This document shows, piece by piece, positions 17,247 through 26,600 of a stretch of 39,621 nucleotides of DNA; the stretch's first letter is position 1, and every line of letters begins with the position of its first letter. A program made the position numbers and the translations under genes. A model generated the notes under the pieces. The model was not told the DNA's origin and did not search any database. It worked only from the letters and a program-made list of their open reading frames with translations. This stretch comes from Nitrospirota bacterium (GTDB lineage: Bacteria; Nitrospirota; Nitrospiria; Nitrospirales; Nitrospiraceae), in contig VBOJ01000002.1 of assembly GCA_005877775.1 (NCBI GenBank), positions 1-39,621 of the forward strand, read 5' to 3'.

Positions 17247-17804
17247 ATGAGCAGTCTCATCCCGCTCCACCGTCTGGGACACAGTATTGTGGCCGCGGTC
17301 CTCGCCCTGCTGTTCCTGGCTCTGCCGCCGGCGCTGGCGACGGATCCTGTCCAGGCGTCCACCGCACCATCGCGCGATCACCTCAAGCGCGCCAAGATTT
17401 TTCTCGCGGCCGGGGATTACCGGAGAGCCCTGGAGGCCTGTCAGCGCGAAGTTTCCGAGGCCCCGTCCGCCGAAAGCTATGTCTATCTCACGTACGTCTA
17501 TCAGTCCATCGACGGCTATGTGGAGCACCTCGCAAAATCCGATCGGTGGGTGGCGGTCGAACACCTGTATTTGAACTTGGCGACAAAGGGAGCCGAAGAT
17601 GTGGTCGATCCACCGGATGTCCTCGCTCGGATCGCGAAGGAAATTATTCAGGGGGCGGTCCAGAAACAGTCGGATGTCAGCGCAGCCATGGCGGCCAAGC
17701 TAGATGAAAAAACCGTGACGCGGCTGTGGCAGCAGCAGACGGCGTGGCGTAAGGCGAGACCTGACAGTTGGTGGGCCGGTGTTCCGGACGGCTGGGGCTG
17801 GTAA
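17247..17804 (+). CDS. Exported hypothetical protein with TPR-like helices
   Basis: This 185-residue protein has a cleavable signal peptide (hydrophobic about 12-30, likely cut after ALA). A helical region follows in which DHLKRAKIFLAAGDYRRALEAC is a TPR-like helix pair. The remainder is predicted helical and ends in an aromatic tail (WWAGVPDGWGW). It is probably periplasmic. TTGGAGGT lies 5-12 nt before the ATG. It sits between lptD and a cytochrome c gene, which points to envelope function, but I do not recognise the family. Confidence 0.8.
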   Translation: MSSLIPLHRLGHSIVAAVLALLFLALPPALATDPVQASTAPSRDHLKRAKIFLAAGDYRRALEACQREVSEAPSAESYVYLTYVYQSIDGYVEHLAKSDRWVAVEHLYLNLATKGAEDVVDPPDVLARIAKEIIQGAVQKQSDVSAAMAAKLDEKTVTRLWQQQTAWRKARPDSWWAGVPDGWGW

Positions 17805-17852
17805 GACCTAGGGGAGGGACCGGCTGCGGTCCTCACCGGAGGGAGGTGGACC

Positions 17853-18353
17853 ATGGCACTGCGGCGTGTGTTCCTCGCGAGCGCTGGCCTCCTGGTTTTT
17901 CTGTCGAGCGCGACCAGCGGGTCTTCACAGGAATTTAGGCGATGGCTGGCGTCTCATTTGGAGAACGGGCAGCGTATTTACATGTCCGGCGTGACGGCGC
18001 AAGGCCGGGTCGTCCAGAACAGCCATGGGATGGAAGGGGTCGGATGCGCGATGTGTCACGGTCCGGATGGACGTGGCGGCACGATGCACGGGATTCCTGT
18101 CCCGAACATTACCGTTCCGCTCTTGACCGACCCTCGCGGGAATGAACACAATGGCCGGACGCGCCCGGCCTATAACGAGGAGACCATCAAGGCGGCGATC
18201 GTGGCGGGCATCGATTCCGGCGGGAACGCCCTCCATCCTGAGATGCCCCGTTGGACCGGACTCACCGCCCGGGATCTGGACGATCTCATCGGATTCCTCA
18301 AGACGCTGGGCGCAGTCCGCCGCGGTTCGCCTGAGATGTCCCAAGGACTCTGA
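17853..18353 (+). CDS. Periplasmic mono-haem c-type cytochrome
   Basis: This 166-residue protein has a signal peptide (about 1-25) and a single haem-attachment site CAMCH (C65, C68, H69). The likely distal ligand is M131 in HPEMPRW. Downstream helices end with LDDLIGFLKTLG, a typical cytochrome c C-terminal helix. It would carry electrons in the periplasm or feed a terminal oxidase. The leader GGAGGGAGGTGG before the ATG is a strong ribosome binding site. It follows the small exported helical protein by 48 nt. No oxidase or reductase gene is nearby, so the partner is unknown. Confidence 0.92.
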   Translation: MALRRVFLASAGLLVFLSSATSGSSQEFRRWLASHLENGQRIYMSGVTAQGRVVQNSHGMEGVGCAMCHGPDGRGGTMHGIPVPNITVPLLTDPRGNEHNGRTRPAYNEETIKAAIVAGIDSGGNALHPEMPRWTGLTARDLDDLIGFLKTLGAVRRGSPEMSQGL

Positions 18354-18481
18354 GTGGGACATCGTGGCGATTCTTGGCGGCGCGCGCTCGGTTGACACTC
18401 TCACGCTGGGTACGATAGGATGACGCGGCACTCGCGAGAGGATGCAGCGTGTTGTTGATTCACAGGCAAGGAGGCGATCCA

Positions 18482-18829
18482 GTGGCGGGACAGGCGATGA
18501 AAGTAGACGAAGGAAGTTGGGACGCCGAAGTCATGAAGGCGCCAGGGTTGGTCATGGTGGATTTCTGGGCGGTTTGGTGCGGTCCCTGCCAAATGGTCGC
18601 CCCGATCCTCGATGAATTAGCGAATGAATATGCTGGGAAACTCCGTGTCATGAAGCTCAACACGGACGAAAACCCTGAAATTGCCGGCCGCTATCAGGTG
18701 ATGAGCATTCCTACGATCCTGTTTTTCAAGAACGGCCAAGCGGTCGAAAAGCTGGTTGGCGCTAGACCCAAGCGACAGTTCAAGGAAGTCATTGATTCCC
18801 TCTTGACGCAATCTTCTGCAACCGCGTGA
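18482..18829 (+). CDS. Thioredoxin
   Basis: This 115-residue thioredoxin has the WCGPC redox motif, preceded by VMVDFWAVW. The cis-proline segment MSIPTILFF and the C-terminal helix are normal. It reduces disulphides in the cytoplasm. An open frame extends 33 nt further upstream, but GTG 18482 was chosen because AAGGAGG ends 7 nt before it and the length then matches the family. It lies between cytochrome c and recN. Octad array C occupies the whole gap to recN. Confidence 0.94.
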   Translation: MAGQAMKVDEGSWDAEVMKAPGLVMVDFWAVWCGPCQMVAPILDELANEYAGKLRVMKLNTDENPEIAGRYQVMSIPTILFFKNGQAVEKLVGARPKRQFKEVIDSLLTQSSATA

Positions 18830-18841
18830 CGGGGAACGTCC

Positions 18842-18938
18842 AATTTGGTGAATTGGTGATCTGGTGAATTCGTGGGTCCCGCGCCAGATCGACCTTCCGC
18901 ACGTCACCAAATCACTAGATCGCTAGATCACCAAATTC
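18842..18938. repeat. Palindromic octad array C (thioredoxin - recN gap)
   Basis: Four contiguous 8-nt units at 18844-18875 follow NTTGGTGA-like words. Four contiguous units at 18904-18935 follow TCNCNANA, including two exact TCACCAAA. A 10-bp perfect pairing joins 18842-18851 with 18928-18937. The array ends 5 nt before the recN start codon, so folding could affect recN translation. Confidence 0.85.
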
Positions 18939-18942
18939 ATCC

Positions 18943-20628
18943 GTGCTCACCGAGCTGCGCATCTCCAACTTTGCGGTCATCGACCGTCTCTCCCTAGAGT
19001 TCTCGCGTGGGTTCCATGTCCTGACCGGTGAGACGGGGACGGGCAAATCCATCCTTGTGGATGCCATCGCGCTCCTGGTCGGAGGACGGGCATCTGCGGA
19101 CCAGATCCGTTCGGAGGCCGACGAGGCGGTGCTCGAGGCGGCCTTCTCCCTTCCCCCGACCGGGACCCTGACCGACCGGCTCCGCCGCGAGGGAGTGTTG
19201 GGGGCACAGGAGACGGAGCTGATCGTTCGCCGTATCCTTTCACGCACCGGCCGGAACCGGTTATACCTGAACGGGAATCTCACGCCTCTTCATGTGATCC
19301 AAAGCCTCGCCGGCACGCTCATCGACATCCACGGCCAGCATGAGCAGCAATCGTTGCTCTCCACGCAAGCCCAACTTGATGCGCTGGATGCGTTCGGGCA
19401 TCTCAGGGCGTTGCGCGACGAGTATGCGCGGGAGTATGCACAGTGGCAGGCGCGCAAGCGGGAACTCGACGAGGCTGTGCGAGCGAGCGCGGAGCAGAAT
19501 CAGCGTGAGGAGTTCCTCACGTTTCAGTCGCGCGAGCTCGAGGAGGCGAACGTGCAGCCCGGAGAAGAGGAGTCCTTGAGTCTCGAGCGCCACCGGCTCG
19601 CTCATGCGCATCGGCTCAGCGAGCTGGCCCAGGGCGCCTACGAGCTGCTGTACGGCGGCGATGCGTCGGTGCTGGGAAGCTTGGGAGTGATTCGTGATCA
19701 CCTGAAAGAAATCGGAGCGATCGATGCAGGCACGGCGGACTGGATGCTGCTCAGTGACAGTGGGACCCTGCCGTTGCGCGAACTGTCGCAGCGGCTTCGT
19801 GACTACCGGGAGAGCCTTGACCAAGACCCTGCCAGGTTGGCCCAGGTCGAAGAGCGGCTGGATCGGATCCAACGGCTCAAGAAGAAGTATGGAGGCAGCG
19901 TAGAGGCCCTGCACTCCCGGCTGTCTGAATTGAAAAGGCAACTCGAGGCGATCGCGTCAAGCGAAACCAGGCTGGCCGAGCTGCGGAAGTCTGTTGCCGA
20001 GCACTCGACCCGTGTGGAGGTCCTGGCCGAGCAGCTATCCGAGCGTCGTGCCGGGGTTGCACAGCAAATGGAGAGCCGGGTCAAGCAGGAACTGGCTTCC
20101 CTCCGCATGGATCAGACCCAATTCCAGATCCAGGTCCATTCGGAGCGAGACGAGTCCGCTCTCGGACCGACAGGTCGCGACCGCGCTGACTATCTCCTCT
20201 CGGCCAACCAGGGCGAACCGCTCTTGCCGCTCGCCCGCGTGGCCTCAGGCGGGGAATTGTCCAGGGTGATGTTGGCGATGAAGACGGTCCTGGCCGAAGC
20301 TGATCGCGTGCCGGTCCTGATTTTTGACGAAGTGGATTCAGGAGTGGGCGGGGCGGTGGCCGCGGTGATGGGACGACGGCTCCGGGATTTGGCGGACTAT
20401 CACCAGGTGTTCTGTATTACGCACCTGCCACAGATCGCCTCCCAGGCCGAGTGCCATTTCGTCGTTGAGAAGGCGGTGAAGCACAAGAGAACCATGACCC
20501 GAGTGAGACAGCTCGATCAGGCTGGACGGCAGGAAGAAATTGCCCGGATGCTGGGCGGGCTGACGATTACCAAGGCCGTTCGCCAGACAGCGGCCGAAAT
20601 GATCGGAGAGGCGTCCCGGAATCGTTGA
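18943..20628 (+). CDS. recN: DNA repair protein RecN
   Basis: This 561-residue SMC-like ATPase acts in recombinational repair of double-strand breaks. Walker A is GETGTGKS near residues 29-36 after ISNFAVIDRLSLEF. A long central coiled coil spans roughly 150-380. The C-terminal half has the ABC signature region VASGGELSRVMLAMK, Walker B VLIFDEVDSGVGG and ITHLPQIAS. Length is normal for RecN. The start is GTG with no visible Shine-Dalgarno sequence, only 5 nt after array C. The following gene is convergent. Confidence 0.96.
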   Translation: MLTELRISNFAVIDRLSLEFSRGFHVLTGETGTGKSILVDAIALLVGGRASADQIRSEADEAVLEAAFSLPPTGTLTDRLRREGVLGAQETELIVRRILSRTGRNRLYLNGNLTPLHVIQSLAGTLIDIHGQHEQQSLLSTQAQLDALDAFGHLRALRDEYAREYAQWQARKRELDEAVRASAEQNQREEFLTFQSRELEEANVQPGEEESLSLERHRLAHAHRLSELAQGAYELLYGGDASVLGSLGVIRDHLKEIGAIDAGTADWMLLSDSGTLPLRELSQRLRDYRESLDQDPARLAQVEERLDRIQRLKKKYGGSVEALHSRLSELKRQLEAIASSETRLAELRKSVAEHSTRVEVLAEQLSERRAGVAQQMESRVKQELASLRMDQTQFQIQVHSERDESALGPTGRDRADYLLSANQGEPLLPLARVASGGELSRVMLAMKTVLAEADRVPVLIFDEVDSGVGGAVAAVMGRRLRDLADYHQVFCITHLPQIASQAECHFVVEKAVKHKRTMTRVRQLDQAGRQEEIARMLGGLTITKAVRQTAAEMIGEASRNR

Positions 20629-20655
20629 AGAAGTTGATGGGGGGATCGATCCTGC

Positions 20656-21807
20656 TCAGAGTTCGGGGATGGGCATCGGCCTCGCGGACATCGCCAACGC
20701 CGGGAGAGAGGCTTTGCACTCGTTGATGACGCGCGCGAACACATCGGTGAGCATGGGATCAAAGCGGGTGTCTGCCTGGAGGGTGATCTGTTGAACGGCC
20801 GCTTCGATCGGCAATGCTTGCGGCGTGGGGTGGTCCGTGATCAAGTGATCGAATGTTTGGGCAATGGAGACGATGCGGGCGAGCAGGGGAATTCCCTCAC
20901 CCTGCAATCCGTACGGGTAGCCGGATCCGTCATACCGTTCGTGGTGATAGGAAATGATCTGGCCCACCTCAGCGGGAAGGCCAAGCGGGAGAATCATCCG
21001 GGCTCCGATTTCGGGATGGCGTTTGAGCCGGTCCTGCCCTGTGGTCTCATGCCTCTCGGTCTTGGAAAGAAAGTGATCCTCCATCGCGATGTTGCCGATA
21101 TCGTGGAGGAATGCTCCAAGCGCGAGGGATTTCTGTTCGGACAAGCTCAGGTTCAAGCGATTGGCCAGCAGCGTCGAGTAGAAGCTGACGCGACTGGAAT
21201 GGTTGAAGAGCTGCCGGTCTTTTGCCTCTAACAAGTCCGAGAGGAGCGGGATCAAGCTGGTGGAGGCACCAAACCGTGGGTCGGACTCCTGTTTCGCTTT
21301 CGTCAGCGAGGAATACTGCTCACTGAGGCGTTTCCAGGCTTGCTCACTCTCACGCTCGGCTGCTGCAAGCTCCCCCGAGTGCTTCAGGAAGCTTCGCAAG
21401 CAGTCGAGACGTTTCTTCTTCTCCAGTGTTTGATTGATCAGCGTAATCAGTTCGGTCACGTTGAACGGTTTGAGCAGATAGCCTGCCGCCCCGTGTCGAA
21501 TCCCTTCCATGGCTGATTTGAGGCTCCCGTACCCGGTGATGATGATCACTTCCACGTCCCCGTGCTCGATTTTGATGTCTTGCAGCAGGTCAAGGCCCTG
21601 CCGGTCAGGGAGCTTCTGATCGAGCGTCACCAAGTCAACGGGGTGTTCCTTCAGCACTCGCATCGCCACTTGGCCATTTTCAGCCACTTGGATATTGAAG
21701 AATGGACGGAGGATCACTTTGAGTGCGTCGCGAGGGCCAGCCTCGTCCTCGACCACCAGAATGGTGGGTTTGAGGGAATCGGGAATCATCATGGGGACCT
21801 TACTCAT
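20656..21807 (-). CDS. Response regulator with HD-GYP (c-di-GMP phosphodiesterase-type) output
   Basis: This 383-residue protein has an N-terminal receiver (about 14-130) with D63 as likely phosphoacceptor and K113 in LLKPF. A helical linker follows, then an HD-GYP domain (about 180-365). HD-GYP enzymes hydrolyse cyclic-di-GMP to GMP using two or three metal ions. Visible ligands include H203 in FNHSSRVS, H235/D236 in HDIGN, H264 in RHPEIG, and H288/H289 with D293 in HHERYDGSGYP. The usual HDIGK lysine is asparagine (N239). It is the last of three minus-strand regulators, downstream of the NtrC-type gene and the protein with two PilZ domains, so this locus probably handles c-di-GMP. Confidence 0.92.
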   Translation of the reverse strand: MSKVPMMIPDSLKPTILVVEDEAGPRDALKVILRPFFNIQVAENGQVAMRVLKEHPVDLVTLDQKLPDRQGLDLLQDIKIEHGDVEVIIITGYGSLKSAMEGIRHGAAGYLLKPFNVTELITLINQTLEKKKRLDCLRSFLKHSGELAAAERESEQAWKRLSEQYSSLTKAKQESDPRFGASTSLIPLLSDLLEAKDRQLFNHSSRVSFYSTLLANRLNLSLSEQKSLALGAFLHDIGNIAMEDHFLSKTERHETTGQDRLKRHPEIGARMILPLGLPAEVGQIISYHHERYDGSGYPYGLQGEGIPLLARIVSIAQTFDHLITDHPTPQALPIEAAVQQITLQADTRFDPMLTDVFARVINECKASLPALAMSARPMPIPEL

Positions 21808-22010
21808 AGGCAGTCTTGTACTTCATGCCTACGTGTTTGTCAAGCAATTCCAATGCCATAGAGACCTTCACTCATCGGCCTCTCAACCTGCGGGGCATTA
21901 GAGCAAGGACCTCGCTGTTAGGAGTGGTGGATTGGTTCAGGAGAGGTCCTGAAGAGAACCAGTTCGCAACGTGACTCCTACGGCGCTGTGCAAAATTGAT
22001 AGCACGTGTG

Positions 22011-23423
22011 TCATTCTTGATACATCTGTGTCTGGTCATTGACCACTTGGGGTTCGGGTCGGCTGATTCCCAAGGTATCCATCCTGTATTTGAGCATCCG
22101 GCGGCTGATTCCCAGGGCGGCTGCGGCGTGAGTCTGGACGTAGTTCGTTCGTTTGAGTGTGTCCAGGATAATCTCTTTCTCAAACTCCATCACGGCTTTT
22201 TCGAGAGAGAGCCGGCCTGAGAGGGTGTCTTCGCGCAGGGAAGAGGAGCGCGTGTCGGTTCGACAGACAGCGGGGAGGTGCTCAGGGAGGATCACGTTTC
22301 CCTGCGACCAGACGATTGCTTGCTCGACTACATTTTCGAGTTCCCGAACGTTGCCCGGCCAGGAATACTTCATAAGTAACTCGAGGGCCTCCTTGGAGAA
22401 TTCCTGGCTGGGGCGTTTGTCCTCCTCGTTCCGCTTGGCCAGAACGTGCTTGGCGAGGAGAGGGATGTCTTGCGCCCGGTCACGCAGGGCAGGCAGGAAG
22501 AGTGTGATCACGTTGATCCGGTAGTAGAGGTCTTCCCGAAACTGCCCTTGCCGAACGAGATCCTCCACATTCTTGTTGGTCGCGGCAATGATTCTGACAT
22601 CCACTTTGATTGATTGAGTGCCACCGATCCGCGTGAACTCGCGTTCCTGCAGGACCCGGAGCAGTTTTGCCTGGGTGGCGGGGCTCAGATCGCCGATCTC
22701 GTCGAGGAAGAGGCTGCCGCTGTGCGCAAGCTCGAACTGCCCCACCCGGCGTGCGGAGGCGTCCGTAAAGGAGCCTTTCTCATGTCCGAACAGTTCGCTC
22801 TCGATCAGTGTTTCCGGCAATGCCGCGCAGTTGAGCGGGATAAACGGGCGATCCCGGCGGGGGCTGTTGTAGTGGATCGCGCGAGCGACCAGTTCCTTGC
22901 CCGTTCCGCTCTCGCCGGTGATCAGCACAGTCGTTCGGCTGTCCGCGACCTGCTCGATTTTTGAATAGATCTCTTGCATGCTCGGGCTCTTCCCGACGAG
23001 GTTGTGGAATGAATAGCGATTGGCCACTTGCGCGCGGAGATATCGGACCTCCCGTTCGAGGTCATGTGTGTCGAGAGTTTTGGCGACGATCAGACGGAGC
23101 TCTTCGACGTCAAACGGTTTGGTGACATAATCGGCCGCCCCCATTTTCATGGCATCCACAGCCGTTTTGACCGTTTTGGTGCCCGTCAGCATGATCACGG
23201 GTATGCTCTGGCCCTCCGATCGGATCGTCTGCAGGACCTCCAATCCATCCGAGCCCGGTAGCATCACGTCCAGGATGACGAGGTTCGGAGCGTCCTGCCG
23301 GAACAGGTCCAGGCCTGTCCGCGCGTCCGGGGCGCAGGACACTTCGTAAATCGGTTCGAGGACCGCCTTCAGAGTGGCGCGAATGCCCGGTTCGTCATCG
23401 ACCAACAGAACCCGTTTCTTCAT
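22011..23423 (-). CDS. NtrC-family sigma-54-dependent response regulator
   Basis: This 470-residue activator has a receiver (about 1-120; D9/D10, D52, K102), an AAA+ sigma-54 interaction domain (about 140-380) and a C-terminal Fis-type helix-turn-helix (about 410-453). Walker A is GESGTGKE near 170 and Walker B is LFLDEIGD near 238. The sigma-54 contact loop reads GSFTDA at 217-222 rather than the canonical GAFTGA. It should activate sigma-54 promoters when phosphorylated, but I found none in the window with both -24 and -12 elements. GGGAGGGG lies immediately upstream of the ATG. It lies 263 nt downstream of the large multidomain gene, with no stand-alone kinase adjacent. Confidence 0.94.
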   Translation of the reverse strand: MKKRVLLVDDEPGIRATLKAVLEPIYEVSCAPDARTGLDLFRQDAPNLVILDVMLPGSDGLEVLQTIRSEGQSIPVIMLTGTKTVKTAVDAMKMGAADYVTKPFDVEELRLIVAKTLDTHDLEREVRYLRAQVANRYSFHNLVGKSPSMQEIYSKIEQVADSRTTVLITGESGTGKELVARAIHYNSPRRDRPFIPLNCAALPETLIESELFGHEKGSFTDASARRVGQFELAHSGSLFLDEIGDLSPATQAKLLRVLQEREFTRIGGTQSIKVDVRIIAATNKNVEDLVRQGQFREDLYYRINVITLFLPALRDRAQDIPLLAKHVLAKRNEEDKRPSQEFSKEALELLMKYSWPGNVRELENVVEQAIVWSQGNVILPEHLPAVCRTDTRSSSLREDTLSGRLSLEKAVMEFEKEIILDTLKRTNYVQTHAAAALGISRRMLKYRMDTLGISRPEPQVVNDQTQMYQE

Positions 23424-23686
23424 ACCCCTCCCGCACGGTTGACGGATGGGATTGCATCGGGCTGAGCAAAAGAGAAGTCATCCCAGACGGACAGGCTCAG
23501 GCAAGAGGGCCCGTCGGTGTATCGTCTCGGGAGGCGAGGGGTTCGCACAGAGATGAAGCGGCCTCGTACGGTCGCGGCAATGCCCTTGAGGAGACCGCTG
23601 AACGCGCAAAACTCCATGCTCGGCCACAGGTGCTCGTTAGATTAGGATCAGGTATGCAGGCAGGAGTATACACCGTGCTAGGATTT

Positions 23687-26600
23687 TCAGCCAGCAGAAT
23701 CCGGTTTTTCAGCGACTGCAATATACACTTGGTTCGCGAAGGTGGAATAGAGGCGAGGCCGTACCGCGCCACTGGCAATCAAGAGTATAAGGAGTTTCTG
23801 CTTATCGAAGAAGCGAAACAGCCCGGCTCGTTCTCCCTGCAGAATCTTTCCCAAACTGCCCACAAGCTGTTCGGCCTCCTTCACGTCATCTGGCCGTCGG
23901 GCCGTGCGCCTCAGGTTGCTCGCGATGGGAGCCAAATCCGCATAGGGCTTGAAGCTGGCCATGACCAACTTTCCCCGGGGCGACAGCACCCGCATCAGCT
24001 CGCGCAGGGTGAACAGGGGGTCCTGGAGGTACCCGATAACCAGATTGCAGAGAATGCGATCGAACTGATTGTCGCGGAACGGAAGGGGCCTGTTCAGATC
24101 GACGAGGCTCAGAGAGGCTCCGACGGGCGGTCGCGCGATGGAGTCGGCAGCAAACTGTCCCCGGAGTTCATCTGCCGCGTTGCTCAGGTTGCGTCGAGTC
24201 AAAGCGAGGGCGCGGGGGACAAGGTCCACGCCGACATAATGGGGCGGACGAAACTCCGGTCCCCTGCTGTGCAGCCGACGGTAGGCGTAGTTGAGCAGAA
24301 GAAACATGCAGAACGTGCCGTTCCCACAGCCAGCGTCCAGAATGCGCTCTCCCCTCTCCAATGGTCCCAACAGATCGTAACTATGGTGCAGGAGTTGCCA
24401 ATAGTCGGGAGAATTGGCGAGGCCACGAAGGGATTCCAGATACTCTCCCCAAAACTCAACCGCTTCGGCTTTCGTCAATCGCTGTTGGAGTCTGGCTCGC
24501 TCGCGCTCTATTCGTGTTTGGCGAGCGATTTCACGCGGCAACGGCTCTCGCACTGGTCCTTTGGAGGACAAGGGGTAAAGCTGTTCAAGACAACTGGCGG
24601 CCACTTCTCGGTAGATCGCCAGATCCCGTTTCGGATTCTCATGGAGGCGGTAGGACGGCTCAGGAAGAACGTATGACCCTCGAAATCGGGGACCTAAGGC
24701 GGTCTGTGGCTGTGTCACCGAGTCGTGGCGAGCCGCCGCACCGTTCTCCGACGTAAACAGGATGACAGGGGTGCGGATCTGCTCTGCGTCCTTCACCGTC
24801 GTTTTAATGTCGGCGTATCCTCCTTTCATGGCGTCTTCCAGCCAATGATCCGCATTGATCGTGCAGCCTAACAGGTTGATCACGCCCAGCCGATCCCCTC
24901 GCGCGTGGATGTCGATGAGGTCTTTCTGGTGGACCGACAGCAAGGCGGCTTTCACATCGAGGATACTGCTGAGGAGAACCAGGAGAGTGACGCGACGATC
25001 CTGAGCGACGGCTTTGAGGGCGACGCGAGCGGCGAGGCCGGTCGCGACCAATACAATGGGACTGGCCGGCCATGTGCGTTGCGCATAGTCCAGCAATTCA
25101 TGCAGATCCTGCTGCATGGAGGTCAACGTGGTGTTGACGATGCTCCCGTCGCTTTCCCCCACATGGTCGGTGTGATCGTAGCGGAGGACATGGAATCCAT
25201 TGCTGGCGAGGTAATAGGCCAGCGCGATGTACTCCTTCTTCGTTTCGCCGTAGGATGGTGAGATGATCACGATGGGGGAGACAGGAGGGAGTGTGTCCCG
25301 AGGCTTGTCGTGGTACAACGCGATACGCTGGCCTCTCTTATTCCAGCACTCTGTGAGCATGCTGACCAACCTGGTCGGTTCCTCCCTCCCGTCAACACGG
25401 AAGGGAGTGGTTAGCAATCGTGCGATCATCTGTTCAAGAACTTGTTCAGCCTCCTCGTTGATATGCAAGAGTCGAATGCCGACGAGCAGAGGACTGCCTG
25501 AATCGCCCGCCGTCCCTACTTCCGGAACGGTCGTGTCAGGGGCCATCCAGACGACTTCTCCGGTCACGGTGCAATCGGACGAGACAGCCACGGCGCCGGT
25601 CGACTGAGTCGCGAGCAGATCGGAGGGGGGAGACAGATGCAGAAGAAGACGACGCCCGAGCAGGTATTGCTGCGCGCGAACTCGCAGACAGACACCGCCC
25701 GTGCTGAGGTTGACGGTGGCGCCAGCATAGTGGCGAGTTCTTGAGGAAGAGTCTTCAGGCTCGACACGGACTGGGAGGGCCAGGTTCACTCGAACGGCCA
25801 GCCGGTATTCCGGGGGATCGCCCTCTTCTTCTTCGGAAGAACTTGAAGGCAACGCGGTGGACTGGACGGCTCCGGTCCCGGCAGGGCTGATTTCCAGCAG
25901 AAGATCCCCAGCCTCTTGGGGAGTCAGCAGGGCTGTGACCGTGACCGAAACGGACCGTTCCTGGAGGCCGTCGAGAAGTGAGGCAAGGATCAGTCTTTCA
26001 TCATTCCCAAGCTCCCCAAATTCGATGGCGAGGCCCAGCGCAGATTTTGCCGCAGCTTCACCGAGCCGGTCGGCCACCTCACGGATGCTCCGGAGTGTCG
26101 CCGGCAGCCCCATCACCCCCACATCGCTGATGAGGCTAATCCGGACCGGTTGGTTCTCGGTGGCGAACAGCACGCCTTCGCACACGATATAGGCACCGCC
26201 CAGGCTGAGGTTCAGCGTGGTTCCTTCCCAGGCTGTGTCTTTCAGAATCAGCCGGGTCTTGAGCCGCACCTCGATTCGGGGCGCGCCTCGTCGTTCGGGG
26301 TGCGGGAGGACCGGTTCCTTTTCCAGTAGGGTCACGGTGTCTGGCTCGTGAGGAGGCGAAGTGCGAAGGGGAGGTGGCTGCCCTTGAGACTCTTCTGCTC
26401 CCGCGACGGGACCGGCCTGCGGTGCCTGGAGCGTCTCGATAGCCGGCAGCCAGACTCGCATGCGAGTCCCAACGGCAGAAGGACGGTCCACCTCGATGAC
26501 CCCGCCATGTTCCTGAATGATCCGGGAGGCGGCCGTCCACTCGATGCCGGACTCGCCGGCGTCTGTTTTCTCGCGATCAGCCTTCCCCTGACCTTCGGAC

